In this document: piece by piece, positions 1 to 10,500 of the stretch
Numbering within the stretch: the first letter of the stretch is position 1
How the letters are laid out: each line of letters begins with the position of its first letter
DNA from: Paenibacillus monticola
GTDB lineage: Bacteria; Bacillota; Bacilli; Paenibacillales; Paenibacillaceae
Direction: 5' to 3'
Length of the DNA: 64,000 bases
Assembly: GCF_009664975.1 (NCBI RefSeq)
Contig: NZ_WJXB01000013.1
Location: forward strand, 1-64,000
Made by a program: the position numbers and the translations under genes
The notes under the pieces: model-generated
Databases searched by the model: none
Told to the model about the DNA's origin: nothing
Seen by the model: the letters and a program-made list of their open reading frames with translations, nothing else

Positions 1-60
1 TTTCGTAAAATCCCACTCACTCGTTGTTCAGTTTTCAAAGATCAAGTTCTCGTTGTCGGC
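1..60 (-). other. rRNA operon leader, 5' edge
   Basis: Read on the minus strand, this stretch has the form TTTGAAAACTGAACAACGAG, which is typical of the leader or processing region just upstream of rRNA genes in Bacillaceae and Paenibacillaceae. The rRNA gene itself would lie left of base 1 on the minus strand. Only the leader is visible, so this is recognition of a familiar leader sequence plus its position behind two strong promoters. Confidence 0.6.
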
Positions 61-87
61 GTTTAATGTCTCACCAGCAACTCTTAT

Positions 88-116
88 AATATATCATATT
101 CATTCGTGTAATGCAA
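88..116 (-). promoter_or_regulatory. rRNA-type promoter P2
   Basis: On the minus strand, TTGCAT (116-111) is followed by a 17-base spacer and TATATT (93-88). A run of A lies just upstream (a T run at 121-128 on the plus strand), like an UP element. It is the downstream member of a tandem pair driving transcription out of the left edge. Confidence 0.7.
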
Positions 117-173
117 GCACTTTTTTTTATTTCATTTTCGTGCTCGGCGTTGATGTCTCTCGGCCGGACTTAG

Positions 174-202
174 AATATATCATGATTGGAGAAGCATTGC
201 AA
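174..202 (-). promoter_or_regulatory. rRNA-type promoter P1
   Basis: On the minus strand, TTGCAA (202-197) is followed by a 17-base spacer and TATATT (179-174). The sequence after this promoter (GAGACATCAACGCCGAGCACG) closely resembles that after P2 (GAGACATTAAACGCCGACAA), so the two promoters look like copies of one unit, as is common in rRNA operons. Confidence 0.7.
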
Positions 203-271
203 GCTTTTTCTAAAATGACTTTCACTTAACTGTTGTGTACGCAAACACAAATAGAAAAGGCAGATACAAAA

Positions 272-298
272 ATGACCTTGGCATTTCTGCCAAGGTCT
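272..298 (-). terminator. Intrinsic terminator after GH38 gene
   Basis: A perfect 10-bp stem (274-283 with 288-297) has a 4-base loop and is followed on the minus strand by ATTTTTG. It closes the minus-strand glycosidase operon just before the rRNA promoters. Confidence 0.8.
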
Positions 299-314
299 CT
301 TTTGCTGCTTCTGG

Positions 315-3056
315 TTAGTCTCTTAGTTGAATACCAAACGTAGCTATTTCACAAGGACCTATCTGTATAGATTGTTTCTCCTTCTCTTCCTTCAAAGACA
401 AAGGCATACGCTCTTCTAGAATATTCGTCTTGTATAGATGTACATGTGGAAGCTCCAGGCTCAGAGCAAGCTGTGTTGATGAGTCGCTCATGTTATACCA
501 GCGCAACAGCAGATCATCTGTGATCTCGTTCATTTTCAAGGAAGAGAACGCGACTTCAGGACTCTCCCACTGAATAGGCGCATACCCCGAAGCCAATGTT
601 CCAGCATGAATGCCTGTCTGGCATACCGTCCAAGATATCTGGAATTGATAAGCCTCAGCATAAGCACCGGAGGATATGCCGTCCATGCCATGTGGGATCA
701 GCTTCAGACTTACGGTGTGCTCTCCCAAGCATTGAGCCTCTGGTGTCGGGAACCAACCCCAATCTCCAAGCTCGCCTACACTGCGCAGCAAAGTAACAGC
801 AATGGTATTGCGTCCGTCACGCAGAACCTCGTACTCATTCAGCCCAAGATTGGCCACTGTTAGACCTACCTTGTCATTGCTGACATCAACAAAAGCCTGC
901 TGGTGCTGGGTGTTACTTGGATTCAGCCATTCCGAGGCTGGCACGTTATCCCGCTTGGCTATTTCGAACATCGAATCCACGTGGTGAACAGTGGTTTGAA
1001 GATCAGTGGGGAACAACATCCGAACCCGGTGATCCTTCGCCTGATTATTGATGGCGGAATCGATTTGCAGCCCTTTACCGGCACGCTCCAGCGAAATAAC
1101 TGTACGGAGCTTCAAGATGACGGTATTCTGGCTCCGCTGTGCCTTACGCTCCGGATAATAAACCAGTGAGCGCTGCTCTGCATCCAGTCTCTCATCCGCT
1201 GCTGCCGGAATCTCCCAATCGTGCTGTATCTCAATCGCAGCCCGGTAAGGTGTATCTTCCAGTACGCGAATAGCTGCAGCATGCCCTTTGGTAGTCAGTG
1301 CAGTTTCTCCTTCGGGCTGCTTGTACATGTATTCATTACCGATGTCTCCTGTGTTCTCATAAATACCAAGATCCTGGTATAAGACACCGTTTTGCTTATC
1401 CAGCAGGGTAAATGAACCATCAGGGTCAATTTCCACTCTGAGGCCGGCATTCTCCATTACGTATTCCCCATTAAAAAGGGAGTTGTATTCAGAAGCAGCG
1501 CTCGATGATTCAACCCAAGCATAGGTGCGAAGTCCAAGCGCAGGTACTTGCGGGGCTTCAAAGGTCAGGCGGACCTTGCGGCACATATATGACTGCCGGA
1601 ATTTATCATCTGGCAGATCGTAGCCGAATTGCAGACCTAGGTCTTCTATAGAGCAAGCCAGCATCAGGCCACTTTCATCCACCAATATACGTCCAGAGAG
1701 CTTAATCTCCTGCATTCTGCGGGCGGTCTCTTCCAGCGTATGGCCTTCGCGCAGGTATAATCGGGCAACGTCCAGCTCAATAACGATGGTGCCTGTCCGG
1801 CTCCAGCCCGTTGTATTCATCACTACAAACGGCACTGCATTATCCCCATACTTGCTAAAAGCTAACGTATCAACAGCATCCGCAATGAAGCTTGCGCTAT
1901 CTTCTACGATACTTTCGGCTACATGGCGGCTCTTATCGAAGCGAGTCACCATCTCGCGGTGCACTTCATCTATACTGCATCCGCAAATACTATCATGCGG
2001 ATGATTCTGCATTAATGTCTTCCAAGCATAAGTGAACAGATGATGCGGGTAAGGCTTGCCCGCAAGATGAGCAATCGAGGCGAGCGGTTCTGCTACTTTC
2101 TCAAGTAATGTCTGCCCCTGCTGGTTCATCTGCTTCAGATAGATGCGGGCTGAAGCTGTATTCACCAGGGTGCCCCAGCCGTCCGTGCGCTGACTGCGCA
2201 ACTCGCCAATAACAGAGGATAATTCACGCTTTTCAGAGGCTAGGTCTGTTTGCAGTGCAGCCAGATAATCAGGAAAGTTGGAATGGATAAACTCTATATC
2301 CGGGTACAACGCTTGTGCCGTGCGGATAGCCTCAGGCAAATCCAGTTGCAGCGGCTGATGATCGCACCCATTCATGAACAGTAACTCGCCCGTTGAGGCA
2401 TATTTCTCCGCATCAGCCAGCTTGCGATCCCAGAATTCGCGGGCCGCCACTTCGTCTACAGGAATCTCGTTGCCGTTGGAGTACCAATTAGCAAATAAAA
2501 TACCGAGTATTCGCGAGCCATCCGGTCCTTCCCAGATCAGCTCGGAGAAGGAAGACTCGTAGTCGCCGTCTGAGACGGTATTATTGAAGCCCGTTGGCTT
2601 AACGCCACGCCCGAAGAAGGCATTGGTAATACCGGATTGAACCATCAGCTGCGGTGTCTGTCCGACCAGTCCGAAGGTGTCGGGGAAATAGCCGATTTTG
2701 GAGGGTTCACCATATTTAATTGCATCCTGATGTCCGATCTGCATGTTGCGCACATTAGCCTCGCCGCTTGTAAGAAAGGCATCCTGCAAAATATACCATG
2801 GTCCGATCAAAATCCGGCCTGCACTGATATACTGTTCAAGCTTCTCTTTTTTCTCCGGCCGCACCTGAAGGTAATCCTCCAGAATAATCGTCTGTCCATC
2901 CAGATAAAAGCTGCGAAAAGCCGTGTCGCTGTCCAGCTTGTCCAGCAGTGCATCTACGAGCTGAACCAGCCGGACATGATGCTTCTCATAGGGCAAATAC
3001 CATTCCCGGTCCCAGTGGGTGTGGGAAACAATATGCGCTGTTTTTTTCTTAGTCAT
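315..3056 (-). CDS. GH38 alpha-mannosidase, MngB-like (913 aa)
   Basis: A retaining, metal-dependent alpha-mannosidase of family GH38, closest in layout to the mannosylglycerate hydrolase (MngB) branch. The N-terminal metal motif HTHWDREW covers residues 12-19, with H12 or H14 and D16 as probable zinc ligands. The nucleophile motif GYFPDTFG puts the Asp at residue 126, and NHPHDSICG near residue 350 supplies another metal histidine. C-terminal beta domains fill the rest, so the length is normal. There is no signal peptide, so it should act in the cytoplasm on imported sugars. A GAGGAGAG ribosome site precedes the ATG, and the gene starts 22 bp after its upstream neighbour. The exact linkage cleaved cannot be read from sequence. 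Confidence 0.9.
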   Translation of the reverse strand: MTKKKTAHIVSHTHWDREWYLPYEKHHVRLVQLVDALLDKLDSDTAFRSFYLDGQTIILEDYLQVRPEKKEKLEQYISAGRILIGPWYILQDAFLTSGEANVRNMQIGHQDAIKYGEPSKIGYFPDTFGLVGQTPQLMVQSGITNAFFGRGVKPTGFNNTVSDGDYESSFSELIWEGPDGSRILGILFANWYSNGNEIPVDEVAAREFWDRKLADAEKYASTGELLFMNGCDHQPLQLDLPEAIRTAQALYPDIEFIHSNFPDYLAALQTDLASEKRELSSVIGELRSQRTDGWGTLVNTASARIYLKQMNQQGQTLLEKVAEPLASIAHLAGKPYPHHLFTYAWKTLMQNHPHDSICGCSIDEVHREMVTRFDKSRHVAESIVEDSASFIADAVDTLAFSKYGDNAVPFVVMNTTGWSRTGTIVIELDVARLYLREGHTLEETARRMQEIKLSGRILVDESGLMLACSIEDLGLQFGYDLPDDKFRQSYMCRKVRLTFEAPQVPALGLRTYAWVESSSAASEYNSLFNGEYVMENAGLRVEIDPDGSFTLLDKQNGVLYQDLGIYENTGDIGNEYMYKQPEGETALTTKGHAAAIRVLEDTPYRAAIEIQHDWEIPAAADERLDAEQRSLVYYPERKAQRSQNTVILKLRTVISLERAGKGLQIDSAINNQAKDHRVRMLFPTDLQTTVHHVDSMFEIAKRDNVPASEWLNPSNTQHQQAFVDVSNDKVGLTVANLGLNEYEVLRDGRNTIAVTLLRSVGELGDWGWFPTPEAQCLGEHTVSLKLIPHGMDGISSGAYAEAYQFQISWTVCQTGIHAGTLASGYAPIQWESPEVAFSSLKMNEITDDLLLRWYNMSDSSTQLALSLELPHVHLYKTNILEERMPLSLKEEKEKQSIQIGPCEIATFGIQLRD

Positions 3057-3078
3057 AAGGCACTCTCTCCTCTATTAT

Positions 3079-6000
3079 TCAGCTTCTATGAAGGGAAATA
3101 GCTACTTCTGCTGGTCTGTATACCGACACTAGCTGTCCTGCCATATCCGTCGCGAACAGTACAGAACGTTCTTGTTCCAACCTGAAGGTGTAGCTAATGC
3201 TTGTGTCGGGATCTCTGACCTCGATCTCTGCATCCCAAGCGTACTCCGATACAAAGATATAGAGCGATCCTTCCGCAAAGCTTAGCTTACGTCCGTATAC
3301 TCCTGGTAAATCCCCACCGACAACCCACTCTAGCTCAGTCTCAATACCGGATGCTTCCACCGCATGGCGATACAGTTCGACAATAGGTTCGTCCCGCTCA
3401 TTCAATTCCAAGGGAAGCGGGCACCAGATGAGACGTCCTTTACCCAAAGGTAATTCCACTACAGTATCACCAGGTTGAAGATTAGGAGTTTGAGTCGAAG
3501 CAGTTTGTACCGCTACTTCTTTCACCAGCTCGGCAATTCGGCGTTGTCCGTAAGACACGGCGAAGGTGCTGCCGCCAAGATTCAGCAATTCCTCCCGCCG
3601 CACATTGCGGAGTTCACGTTGTCCTAAAAGGTTATTTAAACGGTCGGACGGCTGCCAATAGGCGTTAATTCCTAATGATCCGGTTACCAGTAGTACTGCA
3701 CCCGTCTGCTCGACAATGCTGATTAGCTTGTCCATAGCCTCATCATCAAGATTGTGCGCGCTTGGCAGTAGGATCAACTTAGGCGGTTGTGCCTCCAGCG
3801 CCTCAAGGCCGTATTCCGAAACAGCTCGGAACGGCAGATGTAACTGATAGGATAGGATACGCGTCAACCGTGTAGTGGCATCAAAGGCCAGCTTCCGGTT
3901 CGATAGATCATTTGAATAGGGAAAAATAACAGCAATCTCTTCGAGCTTACGCTCAGCAAACAGCTCTCCAGCTTCACCTATAAAATGACCAAATTCGTAA
4001 GAGACGTCAGCTTCCGGTTTCTCGGTACCATCTGCCCGGACAGCTCCGATCTGTGATTCATTAGCATTATCCATATAGAAGTTCGTGTTCCAGATCCACT
4101 GGATGGCACCGGCTCCACCTGAAGCAAACGCATAAGCATACTTGCGTTCCAGCATGGCCCGCAGCTCTTCTTCACTGCGTTTCGCCCGCCCGTCCGGTGT
4201 CTCCACGTACATAATTCCGGTCTCCTGCACCAGATTAGGCTTATTTGCTGTTTTGGCAAATATACCGCTCCACAGCAAGTTATCGTTCAGCCACCAGGTA
4301 TGGACCGTCGTATAATCGACAGCCTCTTCATAAAAGAATGGCGACGGTCTTTGTGCGCCAAGCGCTTCATCTTGCCCTACCGTAACTAATTGGTTAGGAC
4401 TCAGCTCTTTAATCGTTCCGTACAGCTCTTTGGCCCAGACGTTGTGCATATCCATTGAGAACAGGCAATAATCCAGCCAGCGTGTACCACGTTTGCCTTG
4501 ATGCACATCCTGTATGCTGAAATTAATCTCTTCACGCTCAGGTGGCAGGGCTGCTGTAAAGTCCGGCAGCTCGAGTGGTGTCATATTCCAGCGTTCCTGA
4601 AGAACGGAGATGCTGCCATGACGGGTCTCCAGCCATGACGAGAAGGCCTGCCGCTCATATCTATCATTCGCCGTGCTTGGTCCATCTGAGAAAATACGCG
4701 GTGGATCAAACATGGAAGGTTCATTGATCAGATCCCAATCCACGTGGCTCGTATTGCGGTGCCGGGAAACAATGGAGCGGATGAAGCGTTTTTGCGCCTC
4801 TATACTGCGTGGATCAAGGTAAGGATTACGCCCCTCCCAAGTTTCTGGTGTAAAGGAGAAAAAGGTGAAGGTTACCTGCAGGTCATGTTTTTTGGCAGTT
4901 TGTAGAAAAGCATCAATCGCCCGCAGTACTTCCTCAGAGGCATGTCCGTCCACTTGCATCACATTCCGGTAAGCGGTCCAAATACCGGTCCGAATCCAGT
5001 TAATACCGGCCTTCTTCATCTGCGCCATATCCCGGTCCCATACCTGCGCATTCGGCAGGAATAGGAACTTACGCGCCACATCTGAAGTCATATAGGTCAT
5101 GCCTACTACCGGCAGTGGCTTGCCTTCTTTTATAAAGTAGTCCCGGCCAGCGGTAATCGATTCCCCTTCCGCGAGCAGATCGGCATCATAACTCCAGAAG
5201 CCCTGACGCAGCACACGCACTTCTCCATCTTCAGCTTCGGCTTGACAGATAAGGCGGTACAATCCGGCTTGCAGTTTCACCGGCATTGAGAACCGATGGA
5301 TATTATGTTCTCGGGTTACTGTCAGCTGACATCCATATTCAAAACACGCTGCGCTCTCCCCATCCTTTTGCAAAGTGAACTTGAGCTTCCACTCTACCGA
5401 CGACTCTGTGGTAGGCTGACGGCTGAGGCGCTGACTTTGCAGGCTGATTAGGGGCTGTTCACCTTGTTCGTAAGAAGCGTAATTGGGCTTCATCCAGAGC
5501 TCGGTTACGCCCTTGGCGATAAACGCTGCTAAGCGGGTCAGCACTTCTGCACCACCGTTGCTCCAGAAGGCCTGCTCGAGCGGCTGGCCTACAAAAATCC
5601 AGCGCCCACCCACGAAGGGGCCGCCGACATGCTCCCACAGAACGACAGGTGCGGAAATCTCGCGTCCCTCTGCTGTAACACCTTTTAAGAGTGGATATAT
5701 CCGTGTATCCATCGGACCGCTTGCGCCCATTTGCTCCGGTAAATCACTGCTCTTGGTCACATGCGGTACTAGATTCCAGGTATCCGAGGGGCTCAGCAGC
5801 TGTTCTTGACCAACGAAGAGCGGGATATCCTGTAATGCAGCATAGGTATGAACGCGGCTGCCATTCACGCGCAGCGCTTCATGGATATGCAGCTGCCGGT
5901 GATAAGCGGTCTGCTCGGTTTCTATCTGCCACGTGCCGGACTGCTGCCGCACCGGATGCTTAAAAGGTGCGCCGCCGATGCTGAGCAGGCCGCCGCCTTT

Positions 6001-6234
6001 TTGCAGGAAGGAGACAATGGAAACCCAAGCTTCCTTCGGGAAGTAAGGGGGATGCAGGTTGATAAATACGCCACCCGCTTCTGCAGTATCCAGCGCCTGC
6101 GCCAATTGTTCCGCGCTGACGACGTCGCCCAACCCTTTTAGGTGTGCTGATAGCAATCCACCCGTTGCATCCTCTGTTGCAGGGCCACCCGGGAATGCTG
6201 GATCGAAGAACAGAATCACTCGACCCGCGCTCAC
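3079..6234 (-). CDS. Large clan-A-like glycoside hydrolase (1051 aa)
   Basis: A probable beta-glycosidase with a (beta/alpha)8 barrel. The clan-A acid/base motif DLINEPS places the Glu near residue 505, and a second Glu in NLVQETG is a candidate nucleophile. The first ~250 residues (RVILFFDPAFPG, then FINLHPPYFP and GGGLLSIGG) and a C-terminal part (LILLPSAHNLDDEA) look like class-I glutamine-amidotransferase folds, as in beta-galactosidase trimerisation domains. The start chosen is GTG at 6234: it overlaps the TGA of the GH125 gene (GTGA) and has GAAGGAAGG six bases upstream. The longer reading frame to 6291 lacks this and overlaps its neighbour by 61 bp. No signal peptide. By context it may attack a beta-linked core sugar of mannose-rich glycans, but this is inference. 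Confidence 0.75.
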   Translation of the reverse strand: MSAGRVILFFDPAFPGGPATEDATGGLLSAHLKGLGDVVSAEQLAQALDTAEAGGVFINLHPPYFPKEAWVSIVSFLQKGGGLLSIGGAPFKHPVRQQSGTWQIETEQTAYHRQLHIHEALRVNGSRVHTYAALQDIPLFVGQEQLLSPSDTWNLVPHVTKSSDLPEQMGASGPMDTRIYPLLKGVTAEGREISAPVVLWEHVGGPFVGGRWIFVGQPLEQAFWSNGGAEVLTRLAAFIAKGVTELWMKPNYASYEQGEQPLISLQSQRLSRQPTTESSVEWKLKFTLQKDGESAACFEYGCQLTVTREHNIHRFSMPVKLQAGLYRLICQAEAEDGEVRVLRQGFWSYDADLLAEGESITAGRDYFIKEGKPLPVVGMTYMTSDVARKFLFLPNAQVWDRDMAQMKKAGINWIRTGIWTAYRNVMQVDGHASEEVLRAIDAFLQTAKKHDLQVTFTFFSFTPETWEGRNPYLDPRSIEAQKRFIRSIVSRHRNTSHVDWDLINEPSMFDPPRIFSDGPSTANDRYERQAFSSWLETRHGSISVLQERWNMTPLELPDFTAALPPEREEINFSIQDVHQGKRGTRWLDYCLFSMDMHNVWAKELYGTIKELSPNQLVTVGQDEALGAQRPSPFFYEEAVDYTTVHTWWLNDNLLWSGIFAKTANKPNLVQETGIMYVETPDGRAKRSEEELRAMLERKYAYAFASGGAGAIQWIWNTNFYMDNANESQIGAVRADGTEKPEADVSYEFGHFIGEAGELFAERKLEEIAVIFPYSNDLSNRKLAFDATTRLTRILSYQLHLPFRAVSEYGLEALEAQPPKLILLPSAHNLDDEAMDKLISIVEQTGAVLLVTGSLGINAYWQPSDRLNNLLGQRELRNVRREELLNLGGSTFAVSYGQRRIAELVKEVAVQTASTQTPNLQPGDTVVELPLGKGRLIWCPLPLELNERDEPIVELYRHAVEASGIETELEWVVGGDLPGVYGRKLSFAEGSLYIFVSEYAWDAEIEVRDPDTSISYTFRLEQERSVLFATDMAGQLVSVYRPAEVAISLHRS

Positions 6235-7550
6235 AGAATACCTTCCTTCATCGCCCGGTACACCAGTTGTGAGAACAGACTGTTCGACCACGCGAACCAG
6301 CTGCGGGTAAAAATGCTTGGATCATCCGCATGGAAACCCTCGTGCATAAATCCGGTTCCGGCATCGGTGCTCTCCAGCAGGGCAATCAGCTCCAGCTTCT
6401 CTTCCGCTGTCTGTGCTGTAATTCCCTGCATCGACAAGGCCATATGCCAAATGTAATTCTCCGGGGTATGTGGACTGCCGATACCTTTGGCAGCTTTACC
6501 TTCATAATAGAAGGGGTTCTCTGTGCTTAGCGCAAACCGTCGTGTATTCTGGTAGATTGGATCCTCCGCAGAAGCGTAGCCCAAATACGGAATAGAGATC
6601 AGTCCTGGTGTCCCAGCATCATCCATCAGACAGTAGTTGCCAAACCCGTCGGTCTCATAGGCATAGATAGGCCCAAACAGTGGATGGCGGTAGATTCCGT
6701 ATAGTTTAATCCCGTGATCCACTTCAAATTCCAGTTCTTTTAGCTCGGCCAGAAATTCATAGTCGCGGAACACCCACTCGGCGAATTCCTGCATCTGGCG
6801 CAAGGCGACAACGGCGAACATATTGCCAGGAATGTTGTAGTGGAAGTCGCAGGCATCGTCGCTGGAACGGAAGCCGGACCAGATCATCCCGGTATAATTC
6901 ACCGGCATCCCTAGTCCGTTATTGCGCAGCGAATCTTCAGGAATGCCGTTATTCCGCGTGAAGCGGTAAGGCGATTGCTCGAAGTGGTGTTGCTCTCTTT
7001 TGAACAGGTCAGTGATAAGTCGCAGTGCCGCTTTGAATTCAGCATCAAAGAAGTCCGTAATTCCGGTTTCTTTCCAATAGGTATAAGCCAGCCGTACAAC
7101 AAAGCACAGGGAATCAATCTCAAACTTCCGCTCCCACACCCAAGGCGACATGTCCGTAATATCATTGGTACTCCAGTGCCAGTCACTAGCCCGCTCGTTA
7201 AACGCATTGGCATAAGGATCAATATGGATATAGTGAATATGACGTTTGATCAATCCACCGATGATCCGCTGCAGATCAGGGTCATTCTTCGCCAGTGGCA
7301 CATATTGAATCACCTGTTCGACTGAATCACGCAGCCAGGAAGCCGGAATATCTCCGGTAATAACAAAGGTTGTTCCGTCATCAAGCAGCTTCGTTGTGGT
7401 CTCCAGCGTATTGGGAAAACAGTTCTTGAACAACTGCAGCAGCTTGGGGCGATGGGCCAACTTCTCCTCGGCTTCGGCAAGTACCTCTTGTATGGCCTGC
7501 GGCAGTTCGAGCTTCGGCATTGCTATTTTGGGTAGTCTGAATTGTTCCAA
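6231..7550 (-). CDS. GH125 exo-alpha-1,6-mannosidase (439 aa)
   Basis: A family GH125 (formerly DUF1237) enzyme, a metal-independent inverting exo-alpha-mannosidase known to remove alpha-1,6 mannose from N-glycan-like substrates. Recognised from GDIPASWLRDS (66-76), DPYANAFN (111-118), WERKFEIDSL (139-148) and HEGFHADD (403-410); E404 sits where the family's catalytic base is expected. The length is normal for the family and there is no signal peptide. The start is TTG at 7550, with AAAGGAG eight bases upstream and only 32 bp after the preceding gene. Its end overlaps the next gene by 4 bp, suggesting coupled translation. Confidence 0.92.
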   Translation of the reverse strand: MEQFRLPKIAMPKLELPQAIQEVLAEAEEKLAHRPKLLQLFKNCFPNTLETTTKLLDDGTTFVITGDIPASWLRDSVEQVIQYVPLAKNDPDLQRIIGGLIKRHIHYIHIDPYANAFNERASDWHWSTNDITDMSPWVWERKFEIDSLCFVVRLAYTYWKETGITDFFDAEFKAALRLITDLFKREQHHFEQSPYRFTRNNGIPEDSLRNNGLGMPVNYTGMIWSGFRSSDDACDFHYNIPGNMFAVVALRQMQEFAEWVFRDYEFLAELKELEFEVDHGIKLYGIYRHPLFGPIYAYETDGFGNYCLMDDAGTPGLISIPYLGYASAEDPIYQNTRRFALSTENPFYYEGKAAKGIGSPHTPENYIWHMALSMQGITAQTAEEKLELIALLESTDAGTGFMHEGFHADDPSIFTRSWFAWSNSLFSQLVYRAMKEGIL

Positions 7551-7582
7551 GAGAGGTCCACTCCTTTATTCATATATTGATA

Positions 7583-10500
7583 TCATCTGATATAGATTGT
7601 TTTGATCTCATAGGGTGTAAATTGCAGTTCAAATCCGCTCTCATTGTACGTAATAGGCTCCAGTTCTTCCTCTAAGGCATTGGACAGAAAAACTTCACTC
7701 AAAGGCTGCTTCCAACTGAGCTTTACAGTTTCACGCCCGCCTGATGATTCGTAGAAACGCAGGACGGTTCCCCGGCCATTCTCAGCCGGCTTAATCGTAT
7801 CTAGCACTACATGCTGACCGCTAAATCCGGCAAAAGAAGCTGCAGCTGGCAGTTGGCCGAGCTTCGCTTCAGCAGCTACTACACAAGGTTCGAGGTTCAG
7901 CTCGGCTGCCTTACGTGAAGTATGTGCAGCGCGCCAGTCTCCCTGATGCGGATACAAGGAATAGGTGAAGTCATGCTCACCTAGATCTGCAGTGATATCG
8001 GGCCATTTCGGAGCGCGCAATAAGGATAAGCGGATCACGCTACCTTGAATGTCATAACCATATTTAGAATCGTTCAACAGGCTGACCCCATATCCGTGCT
8101 CGGAGACATCTGCGAAACGATGGCCGCAGACCTCATACTGCGCCTGCTCCCAGCTCGTATTGCGGTGCGTCGAGCGCTCCAATGTGCCGAAGGGAATTTC
8201 ATAGGTCGCTTTTTCCGCTACAACATCGATGGGGAACCCTACCTTTAACAGCTTATGGGCTTCATTCCAGCGAACATGTGTCTTGAAGTCAACCCTCCGG
8301 TCCTCATGGTAGAGAATCAGATCTTGGGTAATCTCGGATTGATTAAGCTTCCAGCGGAATCTCAGCACATCCTTCACAAGACCTATGTGTTGGACGCTTG
8401 CCTCCATAAGCTCGGCTTCCCCGGCAGGTTGTGCTTCATAACGGCTATCGATATCCCAAGCATCCCAAAGTGTTGGGCGGTCGTGGAAAAAGTGAAAGCG
8501 ATTCGCACGTTCTCCCGGCTGCACGATTTCGCGATCCACTATTTTGTCGAACAAGCTGACGATTTCTCCCCGCTCATTAAATGTGATTCGGTAGTATTCC
8601 GTCTCCCAGCCATCTGTAAGCATATCTGTGCCAAGAGTTCTCTTAAGTACTTCTGTGTTCCGCGCAGCCACAACATCCTGACTTTTCAGCCAAATGGTCT
8701 TATAACCAAGCGCCGGAACAGCAGGCACCCGGACAGATGCTACCTTACTGCCAGAAGCTTCTACTAGAAGATCTACAGAAAGAGAAACCCCGTTCTCTTC
8801 ACAGGCTGACGGAACAGTATTAGTCAACTCACTATCTGTTAAAGGAATCTCAATTACAGCATCCCGCGCCCATCCCAGACTGTTGAACACAATATAGGGT
8901 CTGCCTTCTCCCAGCGTTGTCACTTGAGCTGCCAAGGCTATAAGTCCCGGCTGCAGCCCGGAATTTCCGTATTTAAAAATCTCCTGATATTCTTTCTCCG
9001 AGGTCTCATAGGCTTCAGTAATCGCCGAGCCAGGAATAATATCATGAAACTGGTTAAGCAAAATTAACTTCCAGCCTTTATGCAATTGTTCGGCATTCTC
9101 CAGCCGCTGCTCTTGACTCATATAATTGGTGGCCATGACCTGCCACAACTCCGCTTCACGATAAAGAATTTCTGCTTTGCGGTTGTTCCATTTATTGCGG
9201 CTGTGCGTAGTATAGGTTCCTCGGTGCAGCTCAAGATATAGATCTCCCCGCCATTCTGGAAGCTGCGGCTCTTGCTGTGTAATCCCTGCAAAAAAATCTC
9301 CCGCATTACTGTACTTACTAGCTGGCTCTCCGACCATCAGATCAGCCCGCTGAATATACTCCAACATCTCGCGGGTCACCCCGCCGCCACCGTCACCGTG
9401 TCCATACAGCAGCATTTGTTCGTTATGCTTGCTCTTCTCGCGGAAGGACAACCAATGATCATGCACATCAATCGGCAGCGTGTTCTCATTAACACCGTGA
9501 TTCAAATAGGACAACATCGAGGTTCCATCAATTCCAACCCAATGAAACAGATCGTACGGGAATACATTGGTATCATTCCAGCCAAGCTTGGTCGTCATAA
9601 AATAATCTACACCGCCATGCTTCAGAATCTGCGGAAGTGAAGCACAATAGCCAAAGGTATCTGGCAGCCACTCTATATTCGAAGTTCGACCGAATTCTTC
9701 AAGGTAAAAACTCTGCCCGTAGAGCATTTGCCGCATCAGCGACTCTCCACTCGGAATATTCAGATCAGGTTCAACCCACATTCCGCCAACAAGCTCCCAG
9801 CGACCTTCCCGAATTCGCTCTTTCACCTTGTCATAGAGAACCGGATCATTCTCTTTCAGATAAGCGAACAACTGCGGTTGGCTCTGGGCGTACTGATAAT
9901 CCGGGTATTCGTCCATTAAGGCAGTGACGGTGGAAAAGGTGCGGCTGGTCTTGCGGACCGTTTCACGTGTCGGCCACAGCCAGGCGATATCGATATGTGA
10001 TTGACCAACCATATGAATGGTGCCTTCCGAATTACTACCGATTTCCCTGATGCTAATTCTTAGCTTCTCTTCTATAGAAGAGACCAAGTTGCCCTCGCGA
10101 ATCTCTGCCTCTCCTATATACAGAAACTCATCCATCGCCAGATATAGAGCTTCCAGCATCCGAGTGCGGCGCAGATCCTGCTCCGGCAGCAGAATTGCCG
10201 AGTCACGGATGACCGTAGCCGTGTACATTAAGCTCTGCACTGGCTGGTTCACCAGTACTAGCTGACTGCGAATCGCCCGGATCGGGGGTTGAATGACTGC
10301 CTGAGCGTTCAAAGGATCGACCGGCTCGGGAATGGGATCAAACAGTTCAATTTCCAGCTCCAGTGAACGTCCATCCTGATTCCCCTCCAGCGTAACGAAT
10401 GTATGATTCCTATCCAGGCCTTGGCGGGATTCCCCATTTACACGCAGTAATCCCTCCCCGCCGGATTCAAAAATCAATCCAGTCTGGCCCGCCGTCCACG

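Noticed and set aside
2637..3101. A 154-codon plus-strand frame opposite the GH38 gene
   Set aside because: It lies antisense to the conserved catalytic part of GH38, has no ribosome site and no family resemblance; a shadow of the GC-rich gene.
8255..8767. A 170-codon plus-strand frame opposite the large GH38 gene
   Set aside because: It is wholly antisense to GH38 beta domains and lacks any domain pattern.
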